From RGIG3009 sp964470515 (lineage in GTDB: Bacteria; Bacillota; Clostridia; Oscillospirales; Acutalibacteraceae), in assembly GCA_964470515.1 (NCBI GenBank), contig CAYYDD010000018.1, positions 1 to 25,638 on the forward strand: 25,638 nucleotides of DNA, given 5' to 3'. The position numbers were made by a program, and so were the translations under genes. Below, one piece after another: positions 6,268-13,445 of the stretch. The notes under the pieces were generated by a model. It was not told where the DNA came from. It did no database searches and was given only the letters and a program-made list of their open reading frames with translations. Numbering within the stretch: position 1 is the first letter of the stretch; each line of letters begins with the position of its first letter.

Positions 6268-6296
6268 TTGACAAAACCGGTGCTAAGTGGTAAAGT
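6268..6296 (+). promoter_or_regulatory. Promoter of pduL
   Basis: A perfect -35 TTGACA (6268-6273) and a -10 TAAAGT (6291-6296) are 17 bases apart, 36 bases before the start codon. Confidence 0.65.
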
Positions 6297-6331
6297 TTAC
6301 TGGTAGAGAATTGTATAAAGAGGTGCTTTTT

Positions 6332-6907
6332 ATGTCAAAACAAGTATTGGTCGAAACGTCTGCCCGCCACGTGCATCTCAGTCGTGAGCATCTGGACGTT
6401 CTGTTCGGCAAGGATTATGAGCTGACTGTGAAGAAGGAGCTGTCCCAGCCCGGTCAGTATGCCTGCGCCGAGCGCGTGGACGTTGTCGGTCCCAAAAAGA
6501 CGCTGACCGGTGTCAGCATTCTGGGTCCTACTCGTCCGTCCTCGCAGGTCGAGATCTCACTGACGGATGCCCGCTCCATCGGTGTGGCCGCTCCAATCCG
6601 GGAATCCGGCGATACCGCCGGCTCCGGCGCGTGCAAGCTGGTTGGTCCTTGCGGTGAGGTCGAGCTGGCCGAGGGCGTGATCGCTGCGAAGCGCCACGTT
6701 CATATGACGACCGCCGATGCCGCCGACTTTGGCGTGCAGGATAAGGACGTTGTCAGTGTTCAGGTCGAGACCGACGGCCGCGCCCTCACGTTCGGTGACG
6801 TGGTCGTTCGCGTTAGCGACAAATTCGCTCTGGCGATGCACATCGATACCGACGAATCCAACGCCGCCTGTGCTACGCCCGGCACGATGGGCACTCTCAT
6901 TAAATGA
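6332..6907 (+). CDS. pduL: PduL-type phosphate acyltransferase
   Basis: PduL enzymes convert acyl-CoA and phosphate to acyl-phosphate and CoA, feeding acetate or propionate kinase for ATP formation. They are unrelated to the Pta enzyme. I use ATG 6332 with GAGGTG 7 bases upstream instead of the in-frame ATG 6287 without a ribosome site; this gives 191 residues. The two halves of the fold each carry a zinc-binding HVH signature, SARHVHLS near residue 9 and KRHVHMT near residue 125, with VSILGPTRPSSQVEIS between them. The N-terminus begins directly with the domain and shows no long encapsulation extension, and no microcompartment genes are present. It is therefore probably the general fermentative phosphotransacylase. 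It is monocistronic, with its own promoter and terminator. Confidence 0.9.
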   Translation: MSKQVLVETSARHVHLSREHLDVLFGKDYELTVKKELSQPGQYACAERVDVVGPKKTLTGVSILGPTRPSSQVEISLTDARSIGVAAPIRESGDTAGSGACKLVGPCGEVELAEGVIAAKRHVHMTTADAADFGVQDKDVVSVQVETDGRALTFGDVVVRVSDKFALAMHIDTDESNAACATPGTMGTLIK

Positions 6908-6915
6908 TAACAAGA

Positions 6916-6936
6916 GCCGCCCGACGGGCGGCTTTT
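6916..6936 (+). terminator. Intrinsic terminator after pduL
   Basis: GCCGCCC (6916-6922), loop GAC and GGGCGGC (6926-6932) are followed by TTTT, eight bases after the pduL stop. Confidence 0.85.
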
Positions 6937-6960
6937 CTATTACAGTAAAGGAGATATACG

Positions 6961-7665
6961 ATGAAGGAACGAAGGGGTCTGCAAAAGGTCGTTTTTTTGG
7001 CCGTGCTCATCACGATGATCGGCTCGGCCATTGCCGTCGCGATCTTTCTCGCGTTCGCACCGTCCATCCCCACCGAGGGTGAGCCGCGTGTCAAAAGTGA
7101 TTACGTGCTGATGCTGCTGCAATGCCTGCTTGGTATTGTCGCGCTGTTTCTGCCCAGTATGCTGCAAAAGAAATTCGGTCTCATCATCCCGTCAAAGATG
7201 ATCGTCGTGTACGCCGTGTTTCTGTATTGCTCGATCTATCTTGGTGAGGTGCGTAGCTTTTATTATCTCATCCCGCATTGGGATAATATGCTACACACCT
7301 TCAGTGGCGCGATGCTGGGTGCCCTCGGCTTTTCGGTTATCAACCTGCTCAACCGCACTGACCGTGTCCCCGTCAATTTAAGTCCGGCGTTCGTTGCGGT
7401 GTTCAGCTTTTGCTTTGCCGTCACGGTCGGCGTGGTGTGGGAGATCTACGAGTTTTTAGCCGACGGACTCCTGCACACCAATATGCAGAAATTCGCCGTC
7501 GAGGGTGGTGCCGAGCTTATCGGCCGTGCCGCGTTGCATGACACGATGATCGACCTCGTCGTCGATTCGGTCGGCGCACTGGCCGTGTCGGTGGTCGGCT
7601 ATATTTCGCTGAAATTCCAAAAAGGCTGGATCGACAAGTTGCTTCTCCGCAAGCGGGATAAATAA
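6961..7665 (+). CDS. DUF2238 (YjdF-like) integral membrane protein
   Basis: The 234-residue protein has about six hydrophobic segments: near residues 8-32, 48-64, 75-92, 105-125, 140-160 and 195-215. The diagnostic motifs are PHWDNMLHTFSGAMLGALGF in the middle, WEIYEFLADGLL about 50 residues later, then DTMIDLVVDSVGA. This combination of acidic residues and a histidine within membrane segments is typical of the DUF2238/YjdF family, whose function is unknown. ATG 6961 follows AAAGGAG at a good distance. The gene starts 25 bases after the pduL terminator, so it probably depends on read-through or a weak promoter. The loop charges suggest that both termini are cytoplasmic. Confidence 0.75.
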   Translation: MKERRGLQKVVFLAVLITMIGSAIAVAIFLAFAPSIPTEGEPRVKSDYVLMLLQCLLGIVALFLPSMLQKKFGLIIPSKMIVVYAVFLYCSIYLGEVRSFYYLIPHWDNMLHTFSGAMLGALGFSVINLLNRTDRVPVNLSPAFVAVFSFCFAVTVGVVWEIYEFLADGLLHTNMQKFAVEGGAELIGRAALHDTMIDLVVDSVGALAVSVVGYISLKFQKGWIDKLLLRKRDK

Positions 7666-7782
7666 AAAGAGAGCCGCTTGCTTTACAGGATTATCCACCG
7701 TAACATCACATCCGAACACGGGGCAGACCTCCCGGTCGCCGAGTGAATCACGGATCCAATGCGCATCCTGTAGCATCGTCAT
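7666..7782 (-). pseudogene. Possible 5' remnant of an unknown gene
   Basis: On the minus strand, ATG 7782 with TTGGAGAG upstream opens a frame that reads MTMLQDAHWIRDSLGDREVC, then PVFGCDVTVDNPVKQAALF. It then runs into the antisense of the DUF2238 gene and stops at 7456. Only the first 39 codons lie outside that gene. I do not recognise the family. The good ribosome site and protein-like composition suggest the start of a gene whose remainder was lost, but chance is possible. The rest of 7666-8013 holds only this and the remnant at 7920-8011. Confidence 0.25.
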
Positions 7783-7919
7783 CTCTCCAAGTTTTGCTTG
7801 ACACCAGTATAGCAGATACTTTACAATAAAACTACCCCTCATTTTGGGAATATACGGTGTGATTTTATGCAAACGCACTTGCGAGATTTCGGCAGAAACA
7901 CACGGTTCAGTGAATCTGT

Positions 7920-8011
7920 GCAGCAGCGGTCGACGCGGTGGAGCACGGCTACTCCCAACGGTCGATGGGGTGTCCCTGCGGGAATACCGCTATCGTCGGA
8001 CGGAGGAATAA
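7920..8011 (+). pseudogene. Possible 3' remnant of an unknown gene
   Basis: Two overlapping frames read AAAVDAVEHGYSQRSMG and then, after a one-base shift at 7970, VSLREYRYRRTEE followed by TAA 8009-8011. The basic, protein-like tail and a stop codon placed just before the next start (ATG 8014) suggest the end of a former upstream gene in the same operon. I do not recognise the family and no start is visible. Confidence 0.25.
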
Positions 8012-8013
8012 CA

Positions 8014-8454
8014 ATGAAAAAAAGTCATTTTTGGTTTATGGTTGAGGGCATCGTCTGCGGAGTGCTGCAGATCGTGGTGTGGGAATTTGCCGCATCAACG
8101 GCGTATACGCAGCATCCGTGGCTGCGTGTGGCGGTGCCGGCGTTCGGGGTGGTACTGTCCACCGTCGGCTTTTTCCTGCTGATGCGTCGCTATCCCGGGA
8201 TGAAGCTCAAAAAATACGTGCTGGGCGCGTTTGCCTATGTCGTGATGCTGCCTGCGTGGATCGTGTACGGCAGTGTATTCGGTTTGGCGATCTTCCCGCA
8301 CCGCGTACTGACTGCAGCCGACTATAGTGTGATGACCCGGCTGACGGGCTTTTACACATTGGCACTTATCATCACCCGCGCCGTCATCGTGCTGGGCTTC
8401 TTTATCCGCAAAAAACGTCGCAAGAAAAAAGGAGACGCTACCCCTGCTGCTTGA
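8014..8454 (+). CDS. Small four-helix membrane protein of unknown function
   Basis: I place the start at ATG 8014, 8 bases after CGGAGGA, instead of the in-frame ATG 7867 whose extension looks non-coding. The 146-residue product has four hydrophobic segments, near residues 5-25, 37-54, 68-92 and 107-130. It ends in a strongly basic tail (KKRRKKKGD), which suggests a cytoplasmic C-terminus. The first residues, MKKSHFWFMVEGIVCGVLQI, show no signal-peptidase site. I recognise no family. Its end overlaps a short reading frame that resembles a metal-dependent hydrolase remnant. Confidence 0.6.
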   Translation: MKKSHFWFMVEGIVCGVLQIVVWEFAASTAYTQHPWLRVAVPAFGVVLSTVGFFLLMRRYPGMKLKKYVLGAFAYVVMLPAWIVYGSVFGLAIFPHRVLTAADYSVMTRLTGFYTLALIITRAVIVLGFFIRKKRRKKKGDATPAA

Positions 8455-8608
8455 TTGCCATATCCATATTGAAAACCGTAAGGCCATCGGCAACTGCCCC
8501 GATATGGCACCGAATCTGTTGTTTGGCACCGACGGGTATCACGCGGCGGATATCGCGCACTTAGCCGAGGAGGATACCCGTCGCGGTGTGCTTTCAAATC
8601 GTCGTTAA
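8444..8608 (+). pseudogene. Possible amidohydrolase remnant (both ends, middle deleted)
   Basis: The frame reads LLDCHIHIENRKAIGNCPDM, then APNLLFGTDGYHAADIAHLA and a short tail to TAA 8606-8608. The opening D-C-H-I-H resembles the first metal-binding motif of amidohydrolases and the FGTDG segment resembles their last motif. Fewer than 20 residues lie between them, where a real enzyme has about 200. AGGAG-like sequence at 8430-8434 precedes it, but no ATG is in frame. I infer an internally deleted gene; the short length makes this uncertain. It is convergent with spoIID and touches its 3' end. Confidence 0.3.
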
Positions 8609-9591
8609 CGACTTTGCCCTATCGTGACCCCCGTGTAATAGTGCTGCAATATCTCCTTGTAGGTAAAGCCCTGCTCCGCCATCGCCTTGGCGCCGTACTG
8701 GCTCATCCCCACGCCGTGCCCGTAGCCCTTGACGGTAAAGGTGAAGCCGCCGTTCCCGCGCGTCACGGTAAAGCACGCGGAACGGAGTCCGAGTGCCGAG
8801 CGCACCTCGCGCCCTGTGAGCGTCTGGCCGCCGACGGTGATCGCCGTCACGGTGCCGTCAGCCGATACGGTCGGTGTCCCCGTGATCCACCCTGCGGCCT
8901 CGCCCGTCAGCGTGAGCTCGGGAAACGCCGCCGCCAATTCCGCGTCCGTCACCGTCACGGTGGAGGTCAGCGTGGGGGAGAGCACGTCCCCGCTGCTGAC
9001 CACCGATTGCAGGTAGGCGTAATCGGTGCCCCACACGGTTTTAGAGGAGGCGGTCTGCCCGCCGTTGCAGCTGTGGTAGGCGGCGAAAATGGGTTGCTTG
9101 TCGTACAACACCAGCTCGCCCGCCACCGCGTCCACCGCCGCCGCGATCTTTTGCAGATACGTTTCGTAATCGTCACCCCACCGCTGCTTCAGTGCATCGG
9201 TGGAATACGCATCCGGGAACGACGGCGCATCCGAAAAATCCGCTCCCTGCATCCCGGACAGCTCGCGGTTTTTCTGGTAGGTGTAATAGGTGTACGCCGC
9301 CACCGCCTGCGCCTTCAGTGCCTCCGTCGGATACGAGGCCGGCATCTCCGCCGCCACCGTGTAGATGAGGAAATCCCGCTCGGTAAAGGTGTAGATGACC
9401 CCGGCATCCACATCCAGCACCTTAAACACCGCCTCCGCTTGCGGCTCGTCGGTCGCGGTGGTCTGCGTGGTCGAGGCGCTTGGTTTGGGCTTGTCAGGCT
9501 CGTCCCGAGCCGCGGCGGTTTTTAATAATGGCAGCGGCAATACTAAGAACAACAGATAGCATAGCACGCATAAAGATACATACGAACGCAT
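8605..9591 (-). CDS. spoIID: Stage II sporulation protein D (SpoIID-like lytic transglycosylase)
   Basis: SpoIID degrades peptidoglycan, cutting glycan strands after amidase SpoIIP during septal thinning and engulfment in sporulation. The 328-residue product starts with a hydrophobic segment (residues about 4-24) serving as signal or anchor, then a Ser/Thr/Pro-rich linker. The SpoIID domain follows: YTVAAEMPASYPTEALKAQA near residue 78, a middle block SCNGGQTASSKTVWG, and GYGHGVGMSQYGAKAMAEQG near the C-terminus. The last of these is the family signature. ATG 9591 has AGGAGG 7 bases upstream. The gene diverges from citrate synthase. A mother-cell sigma-E promoter would be expected in 9600-9700, but I cannot pick one with confidence. 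Confidence 0.9.
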   Translation of the reverse strand: MRSYVSLCVLCYLLFLVLPLPLLKTAAARDEPDKPKPSASTTQTTATDEPQAEAVFKVLDVDAGVIYTFTERDFLIYTVAAEMPASYPTEALKAQAVAAYTYYTYQKNRELSGMQGADFSDAPSFPDAYSTDALKQRWGDDYETYLQKIAAAVDAVAGELVLYDKQPIFAAYHSCNGGQTASSKTVWGTDYAYLQSVVSSGDVLSPTLTSTVTVTDAELAAAFPELTLTGEAAGWITGTPTVSADGTVTAITVGGQTLTGREVRSALGLRSACFTVTRGNGGFTFTVKGYGHGVGMSQYGAKAMAEQGFTYKEILQHYYTGVTIGQSR

Positions 9592-9616
9592 AAGAATCCT
9601 CCTGATTGGTTAAAAT

Positions 9617-9705
9617 TTTAAACCTTCATTTTTTCAAAAATTTCAGAAAAATAAGGCCTATTTTCTCAAAAAATGCAAGAAATAAAGTTTAAACTTTCAT
9701 TTTTC
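9617..9705 (+). repeat. Pair of direct repeats between spoIID and citrate synthase
   Basis: TTTAAACCTTCATTTTTTC (9617-9635) and TTTAAACTTTCATTTTTC (9688-9705) are near-identical, 71 bases apart. The second lies 12 bases upstream of the citrate synthase -35 box and the first just upstream of the spoIID ribosome site. Each contains TTTAAA. They may be paired protein-binding sites. Confidence 0.5.
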
Positions 9706-9717
9706 GTGAAATAATCG

Positions 9718-9746
9718 TTGACAATAGTTTCCTGCCGTCGTATAAT
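9718..9746 (+). promoter_or_regulatory. Perfect consensus promoter of citrate synthase
   Basis: TTGACA (9718-9723) and TATAAT (9741-9746) with a 17-base spacer match the sigma-A consensus exactly, 41 bases before the start codon. Confidence 0.85.
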
Positions 9747-9787
9747 AGGGGCTACTACGCCGCAGGGCTGAGAAAGGACGCCACCAT

Positions 9788-11146
9788 ATGGAAACCGCAT
9801 TCAACAACTCGTCCCTGTTTTCATCCTTATGTGAACAGGTCAAAGAAAAGAACACCATTTCACAGGAAAAGCTGGCAAGCTATGAGGTCAAGCGCGGTTT
9901 GCGCAATGCCGACGGCACCGGTGTACTGGCGGGCCTCACTAATATCTGTAATGTTCACGGCTATATCCTCAATGAAGGTGAGAAAATGCCGGTCAAGGGC
10001 GAGCTGACCTACCGCGGGTACAACATCTGCGATCTGGTTGACGGCACCTACGGGCAGGGACGCTTCGGCTTTGAAGAGGTGGCCTTCCTGCTGCTGTTCG
10101 GCTCACTGCCCACGGTACAGCAGGCTGCCGAGTTCGCCGAGCTGCTGTCGGTTTGCCGCGAGCTACCGGAATACTTTGCCGAGGATATGATCCTCAAGGC
10201 GCCGTCGCCGAACATTATGAACAAGATCGCACGGTCGGTGCTGGTTCTGTATTCATACGATGACCGCCCGGAGGATACGTCGGTGGAAAACGTGCTGCGG
10301 CAGTGCATTGGGCTGATCGCAATGCTGCCCACCATTCTCGGGTACTCCTATCAGGTCAAGCGCCGTCATTACGATAAGGAAAGTATGTACTTTCATCCCA
10401 CGTTACCGGGCTTGTCCACGTCGGAGACAGTGTTGCGTACGATCCGTGCGGATGCCAGCTATACCGAGGACGAGGCGCACCTGCTGGACCTGTGCCTGAT
10501 GCTGCACGCCGAGCACGGCGGCGGTAATAACTCCGCCTTTGCCGCGCGGGTGCTGGCCTCGTCGGGAACGGATACGTATTCGGCCATCGCCGCCGCCATC
10601 GGCTCGCTGAAGGGCCCGCGGCACGGCGGTGCCAACCTCAAGGTCACCGAAATGCTGGAGTACATCAAGGCCGGTGTGCGCGACTGGAACGATGAGGACG
10701 AGGTCGCCGCGTACCTGAAGCGTATATTGCGCCGCGAGGCGGGCGACGGCTCGGGGTTGATCTACGGGATGGGTCACGCGGTGTACACGCTGTCCGACCC
10801 GCGTGCCGTCATTCTCAAGCGCGAGGCCGCGCAGCTGGCTGAGAAAAAGGGCTACGGCGACGAATTTCATCTGCTGGAAATGGTGGAGCGGCTGACACCC
10901 TCCGCCATCAAGGAGATACGCGGCACCGATAAGGCGGTCTGCGCCAACGTGGATATGTATTCCGGTCTGGTGTATCGCTCGATGGGCATTTCCGAGGATC
11001 TGTTCACCCCGCTGTTTGCCATCGCACGTATCAGCGGCTGGTGTGCCCATCGTATCGAGGAGATGCTCACCGGAGGTCGCATCATCCGCCCGGCGTATAA
11101 GCCGTCGGTCAAGCAGCGCGCCTATATTCCGCTGAATCAGCGTTGA
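9788..11146 (+). CDS. gltA: Citrate synthase
   Basis: Citrate synthase condenses acetyl-CoA and oxaloacetate, in anaerobic clostridia mainly as the first step toward 2-oxoglutarate and glutamate. The 452-residue product is slightly longer than classic GltA and has an N-terminal extension of about 40 residues, as in other clostridial enzymes. The two catalytic histidines lie in LHAEHGGGNNSAF (about residue 243) and GMGHAVYTLSDPRA (about 330). The catalytic aspartate is in CANVDMYSG (about 389), and GPRHGGAN is the conserved loop between them. The end RPAYKPSVKQRAYIPLNQR fits the family. ATG 9788 has AAAGGA about 10 bases upstream. It has its own strong promoter and terminator. A 2-methylcitrate synthase role is possible, but no prp genes are near. 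Confidence 0.93.
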   Translation: METAFNNSSLFSSLCEQVKEKNTISQEKLASYEVKRGLRNADGTGVLAGLTNICNVHGYILNEGEKMPVKGELTYRGYNICDLVDGTYGQGRFGFEEVAFLLLFGSLPTVQQAAEFAELLSVCRELPEYFAEDMILKAPSPNIMNKIARSVLVLYSYDDRPEDTSVENVLRQCIGLIAMLPTILGYSYQVKRRHYDKESMYFHPTLPGLSTSETVLRTIRADASYTEDEAHLLDLCLMLHAEHGGGNNSAFAARVLASSGTDTYSAIAAAIGSLKGPRHGGANLKVTEMLEYIKAGVRDWNDEDEVAAYLKRILRREAGDGSGLIYGMGHAVYTLSDPRAVILKREAAQLAEKKGYGDEFHLLEMVERLTPSAIKEIRGTDKAVCANVDMYSGLVYRSMGISEDLFTPLFAIARISGWCAHRIEEMLTGGRIIRPAYKPSVKQRAYIPLNQR

Positions 11147-11154
11147 AACCGATA

Positions 11155-11184
11155 AACACCGAAGCCACCGCTTCGGTGTTTTTT
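11155..11184 (+). terminator. Intrinsic terminator after citrate synthase
   Basis: ACACCGAAGC pairs with GCTTCGGTGT around a three-base loop, followed by a run of T, 10 bases after the stop codon. Confidence 0.85.
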
Positions 11185-11194
11185 GCAAACGCGG

Positions 11195-11222
11195 TTGATT
11201 TTCCGAAAAATTGTGGTACAAT
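11195..11222 (+). promoter_or_regulatory. Promoter of the acidic-tailed membrane protein gene
   Basis: TTGATT (11195-11200) and TACAAT (11217-11222) are 16 bases apart, 33 bases before the start codon. Confidence 0.6.
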
Positions 11223-11255
11223 AACGCTGTATGAGTTTGTAAGGGGGGATGCGCT

Positions 11256-12257
11256 ATGCAACTGCGATACCGAGCCGCGTGTATCACGGCGGGCTGTGCG
11301 GCTGTGCTGCTCACCGTGCTACGGCTGATCGGCGGCGGAGCGTATACTGCGGCCTTGTGCGCGGCGGTCATTGCTGTGGCGGTGCTGTTTTTCGTGTGCG
11401 GGGTCAAGCCGCGTGAATCGCTGGCGGTGTCCGGCACCCCGGCTCTGCTCGCTGCTGCTGCGGCGGCACTGACGGGTACGGCGCTGGTCGTCAGCGCACT
11501 CGGCGATGCACTGGATCTGATGGACGGCGTATATCCCTACCCGCAGCCGGTCACGGTCACGGCATTGAACGAGATCCTGCTGTTTGTGATGATCGTCGGC
11601 GGTCTTGTCGGCGGCGTGTTCTGCGTATTGACGGCTGTGCGCTGGTTTTCCGACCGGCAGACCGGCCGTGGTCAGCTTGGCGGTATCGCACTGTTCCCCG
11701 TGGTGTGGACGTGGGGTCGCCTGATCTGGTATATGACCTCATTTGCCAGCGCGGTTAACCGCTTCCGTAGCTTGGTGGAAGTCGGGATGCTGCTGTTTGA
11801 AATGCTGTTTTTGCTGGTGCTTGCGCGGTACGTGTCCGGCGTGGAGGAGCAGACCCCGCGCTTTGCCGTGCCAATCGCCCTGTGCACCGCGATGCTGGGG
11901 CTGACGGCATGTCTGACACGGTTTATCGCCCTTGTTGCGCAGGATGCGGCGCTGTTTTCCGCCACGGCACTGGTCTCGGCTCCGGATATCGGCATCACAC
12001 TGCTGGCGACCGCGTGGGTCGGAGGGCAGCTGTTCGGCGGCGGTACCGTGGCGCCGCCTCTCCCGACCGAGGAGGAACCCGAGGAGACCCCCGCAGAGGA
12101 GCCGGAGGAGGAAGAATCCGTCCCGTTTTTATTGGGTGAGGAGATTCTCGCTGCACCCGACCCCGAGGGAGATGACGAGGACGTGATTCCCGACGAAGAG
12201 CGTCGCCCGCTGGAGCTCGAGGATATTATTAACGAGATCATCAACGGAAACTTGTGA
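11256..12257 (+). CDS. Polytopic membrane protein with acidic C-terminal tail, unknown
   Basis: The 333-residue product has about seven hydrophobic segments up to residue 267, including near 8-25, 31-49, 60-82, 100-125, 139-160, 172-192 and 203-225. It then has a soluble tail of about 65 residues that is strongly acidic (runs such as EEEPEETPAEEPEEEESV) and ends LELEDIINEIINGNL. No known enzyme or transporter motif is visible and I do not recognise the family. The tail, with a predicted short amphipathic helix at the very end, could bind a partner or basic protein; that is inference. ATG 11256 follows AAGGGGGG. The gene is alone between two terminator/promoter boundaries and 101 bases upstream of gap. 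Confidence 0.6.
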   Translation: MQLRYRAACITAGCAAVLLTVLRLIGGGAYTAALCAAVIAVAVLFFVCGVKPRESLAVSGTPALLAAAAAALTGTALVVSALGDALDLMDGVYPYPQPVTVTALNEILLFVMIVGGLVGGVFCVLTAVRWFSDRQTGRGQLGGIALFPVVWTWGRLIWYMTSFASAVNRFRSLVEVGMLLFEMLFLLVLARYVSGVEEQTPRFAVPIALCTAMLGLTACLTRFIALVAQDAALFSATALVSAPDIGITLLATAWVGGQLFGGGTVAPPLPTEEEPEETPAEEPEEEESVPFLLGEEILAAPDPEGDDEDVIPDEERRPLELEDIINEIINGNL

Positions 12258-12295
12258 AAAAAAGTAAACGAGCGGTTAAAATTTTATCAAAGTTC

Positions 12296-12324
12296 TTGAA
12301 AAACCGTGCAAACGGTGGTAAGAT
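12296..12324 (+). promoter_or_regulatory. Promoter of gap with a palindrome in its spacer
   Basis: The -35 TTGAAA (12296-12301) and -10 TAAGAT (12319-12324) are 17 bases apart. The spacer holds ACCGT-GCAA-ACGGT (12303-12316), a perfect inverted repeat in the position expected for a repressor site. The start codon is 35 bases downstream, with TGGAGG as ribosome site. Confidence 0.55.
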
Positions 12325-12358
12325 AAGACAAGACTATGATTTATTGGAGGAATTAGTT

Positions 12359-13372
12359 ATGGCAGTCAAAGTAGCAATTAACGGTTTTGGTCGCATCGGT
12401 CGTCTGGCGTTCCGCCAGATGTTCGGTGCTGAGGGTTATGAGATCGTCGCGATCAACGACCTGACCAGCCCCGGGATGCTGGCTCATCTTCTGAAGTATG
12501 ACACGGCTCAGGGTCGTTACGACGGTCACACTGTCGAAGCGGACGAGACCTCGATCACCGTTGACGGTAAGAAAATCGAGATCCTGGCCGAGAAGGATCC
12601 CGCCAACCTGCCCTGGGCGAAGATCGGCGTGGACGTCGTTCTGGAGTGCACCGGCTTCTTCGCTTCCAAGGCGAAGTCGCAGGCTCACATCGACGCCGGT
12701 GCGAAGAAGGTCGTTATCTCGGCTCCTGCCGGCAACGATCTGCCCACCATCGTGTACAGCGTGAACGAGGATACCCTCACTGCGGAGGATAAGATCATCT
12801 CTGCCGCTTCCTGCACCACCAACTGCCTCGCTCCTATGGCCAAGGCTCTGAACGATTACGCGCCCATTCAGAGTGGTATTATGACCACTGTGCACGCCTA
12901 CACCGGCGATCAGATGATTCTGGACGGCCCGCACCGCAAGGGCGATCTGCGTCGTGCCCGTGCCGGCGCTGCGAACATCGTTCCCAACTCCACCGGTGCT
13001 GCGAAGGCCATCGGTCTGGTCATCCCCGAGCTAAACGGCAAGCTGATCGGTTCCGCTCAGCGTGTGCCGGTCGCCACCGGCTCCACCACCATTCTGGTGG
13101 CGGTCGTCAAGGGCAAGGATGTCACGAAGGAAGGCATCAATGCGGCGATGAAGGCGGCGGCTTCCGCTTCCTACGGCTACAACGAGGATCAGATCGTGTC
13201 TTCGGACATTGTCGGCATCACCTACGGCAGCCTGTTCGATGCTACCCAGACCATGGTCACCAAGATCGACGAGGAGACCTATCAGGTTCAGGTCGTGTCT
13301 TGGTACGACAACGAGAACTCCTACACCAGCCAGATGGTCCGCACCATCAAGTATTTCGCTGAGCTGGGCTGA
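12359..13372 (+). CDS. gap: Glyceraldehyde-3-phosphate dehydrogenase, type I
   Basis: GAPDH oxidises glyceraldehyde-3-phosphate with NAD and phosphate to 1,3-bisphosphoglycerate in glycolysis. I use ATG 12359, preceded by TTGGAGGAATTAGTT, and not the in-frame ATG at 12254 that overlaps the preceding gene. This gives 337 residues, the standard length. The NAD fold opens with INGFGRIGRLAFRQ (residues about 7-20). The active-site cysteine is in SAASCTTNCLAPMAKAL at about residue 153, with the histidine in the TTVHAYTGDQ segment. SWYDNENSYTSQMVRT closes the protein. Codon use is strongly biased toward a few codons, as expected for a highly expressed gene. It is monocistronic, with its own promoter and a strong terminator. 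Confidence 0.97.
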   Translation: MAVKVAINGFGRIGRLAFRQMFGAEGYEIVAINDLTSPGMLAHLLKYDTAQGRYDGHTVEADETSITVDGKKIEILAEKDPANLPWAKIGVDVVLECTGFFASKAKSQAHIDAGAKKVVISAPAGNDLPTIVYSVNEDTLTAEDKIISAASCTTNCLAPMAKALNDYAPIQSGIMTTVHAYTGDQMILDGPHRKGDLRRARAGAANIVPNSTGAAKAIGLVIPELNGKLIGSAQRVPVATGSTTILVAVVKGKDVTKEGINAAMKAAASASYGYNEDQIVSSDIVGITYGSLFDATQTMVTKIDEETYQVQVVSWYDNENSYTSQMVRTIKYFAELG

Positions 13373-13393
13373 TCTCGTCGATCCGCATAAACG

Positions 13394-13425
13394 GCAGGCG
13401 CGCCCACGGGTGCGCCTGCTTTTTT
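13394..13425 (+). terminator. Intrinsic terminator after gap
   Basis: GCAGGCGC (13394-13401) pairs with GCGCCTGC (13412-13419), followed by six T. Confidence 0.88.
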
Positions 13426-13445
13426 CCACAGAAAGGAGCGTTACT

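Noticed and set aside
8614..9525. Plus-strand open frame of 303 codons
   Set aside because: It is fully antisense to spoIID, with arginine/histidine-rich low-quality composition.
10403..11437. Minus-strand open frame of 344 codons
   Set aside because: It lies across citrate synthase and its terminator on the opposite strand, with no start signal and no recognisable motif.
12254..12358. N-terminal extension of GAPDH from ATG 12254
   Set aside because: The extension covers the promoter and is basic and non-homologous. ATG 12359 has a good ribosome site and the canonical N-terminus.
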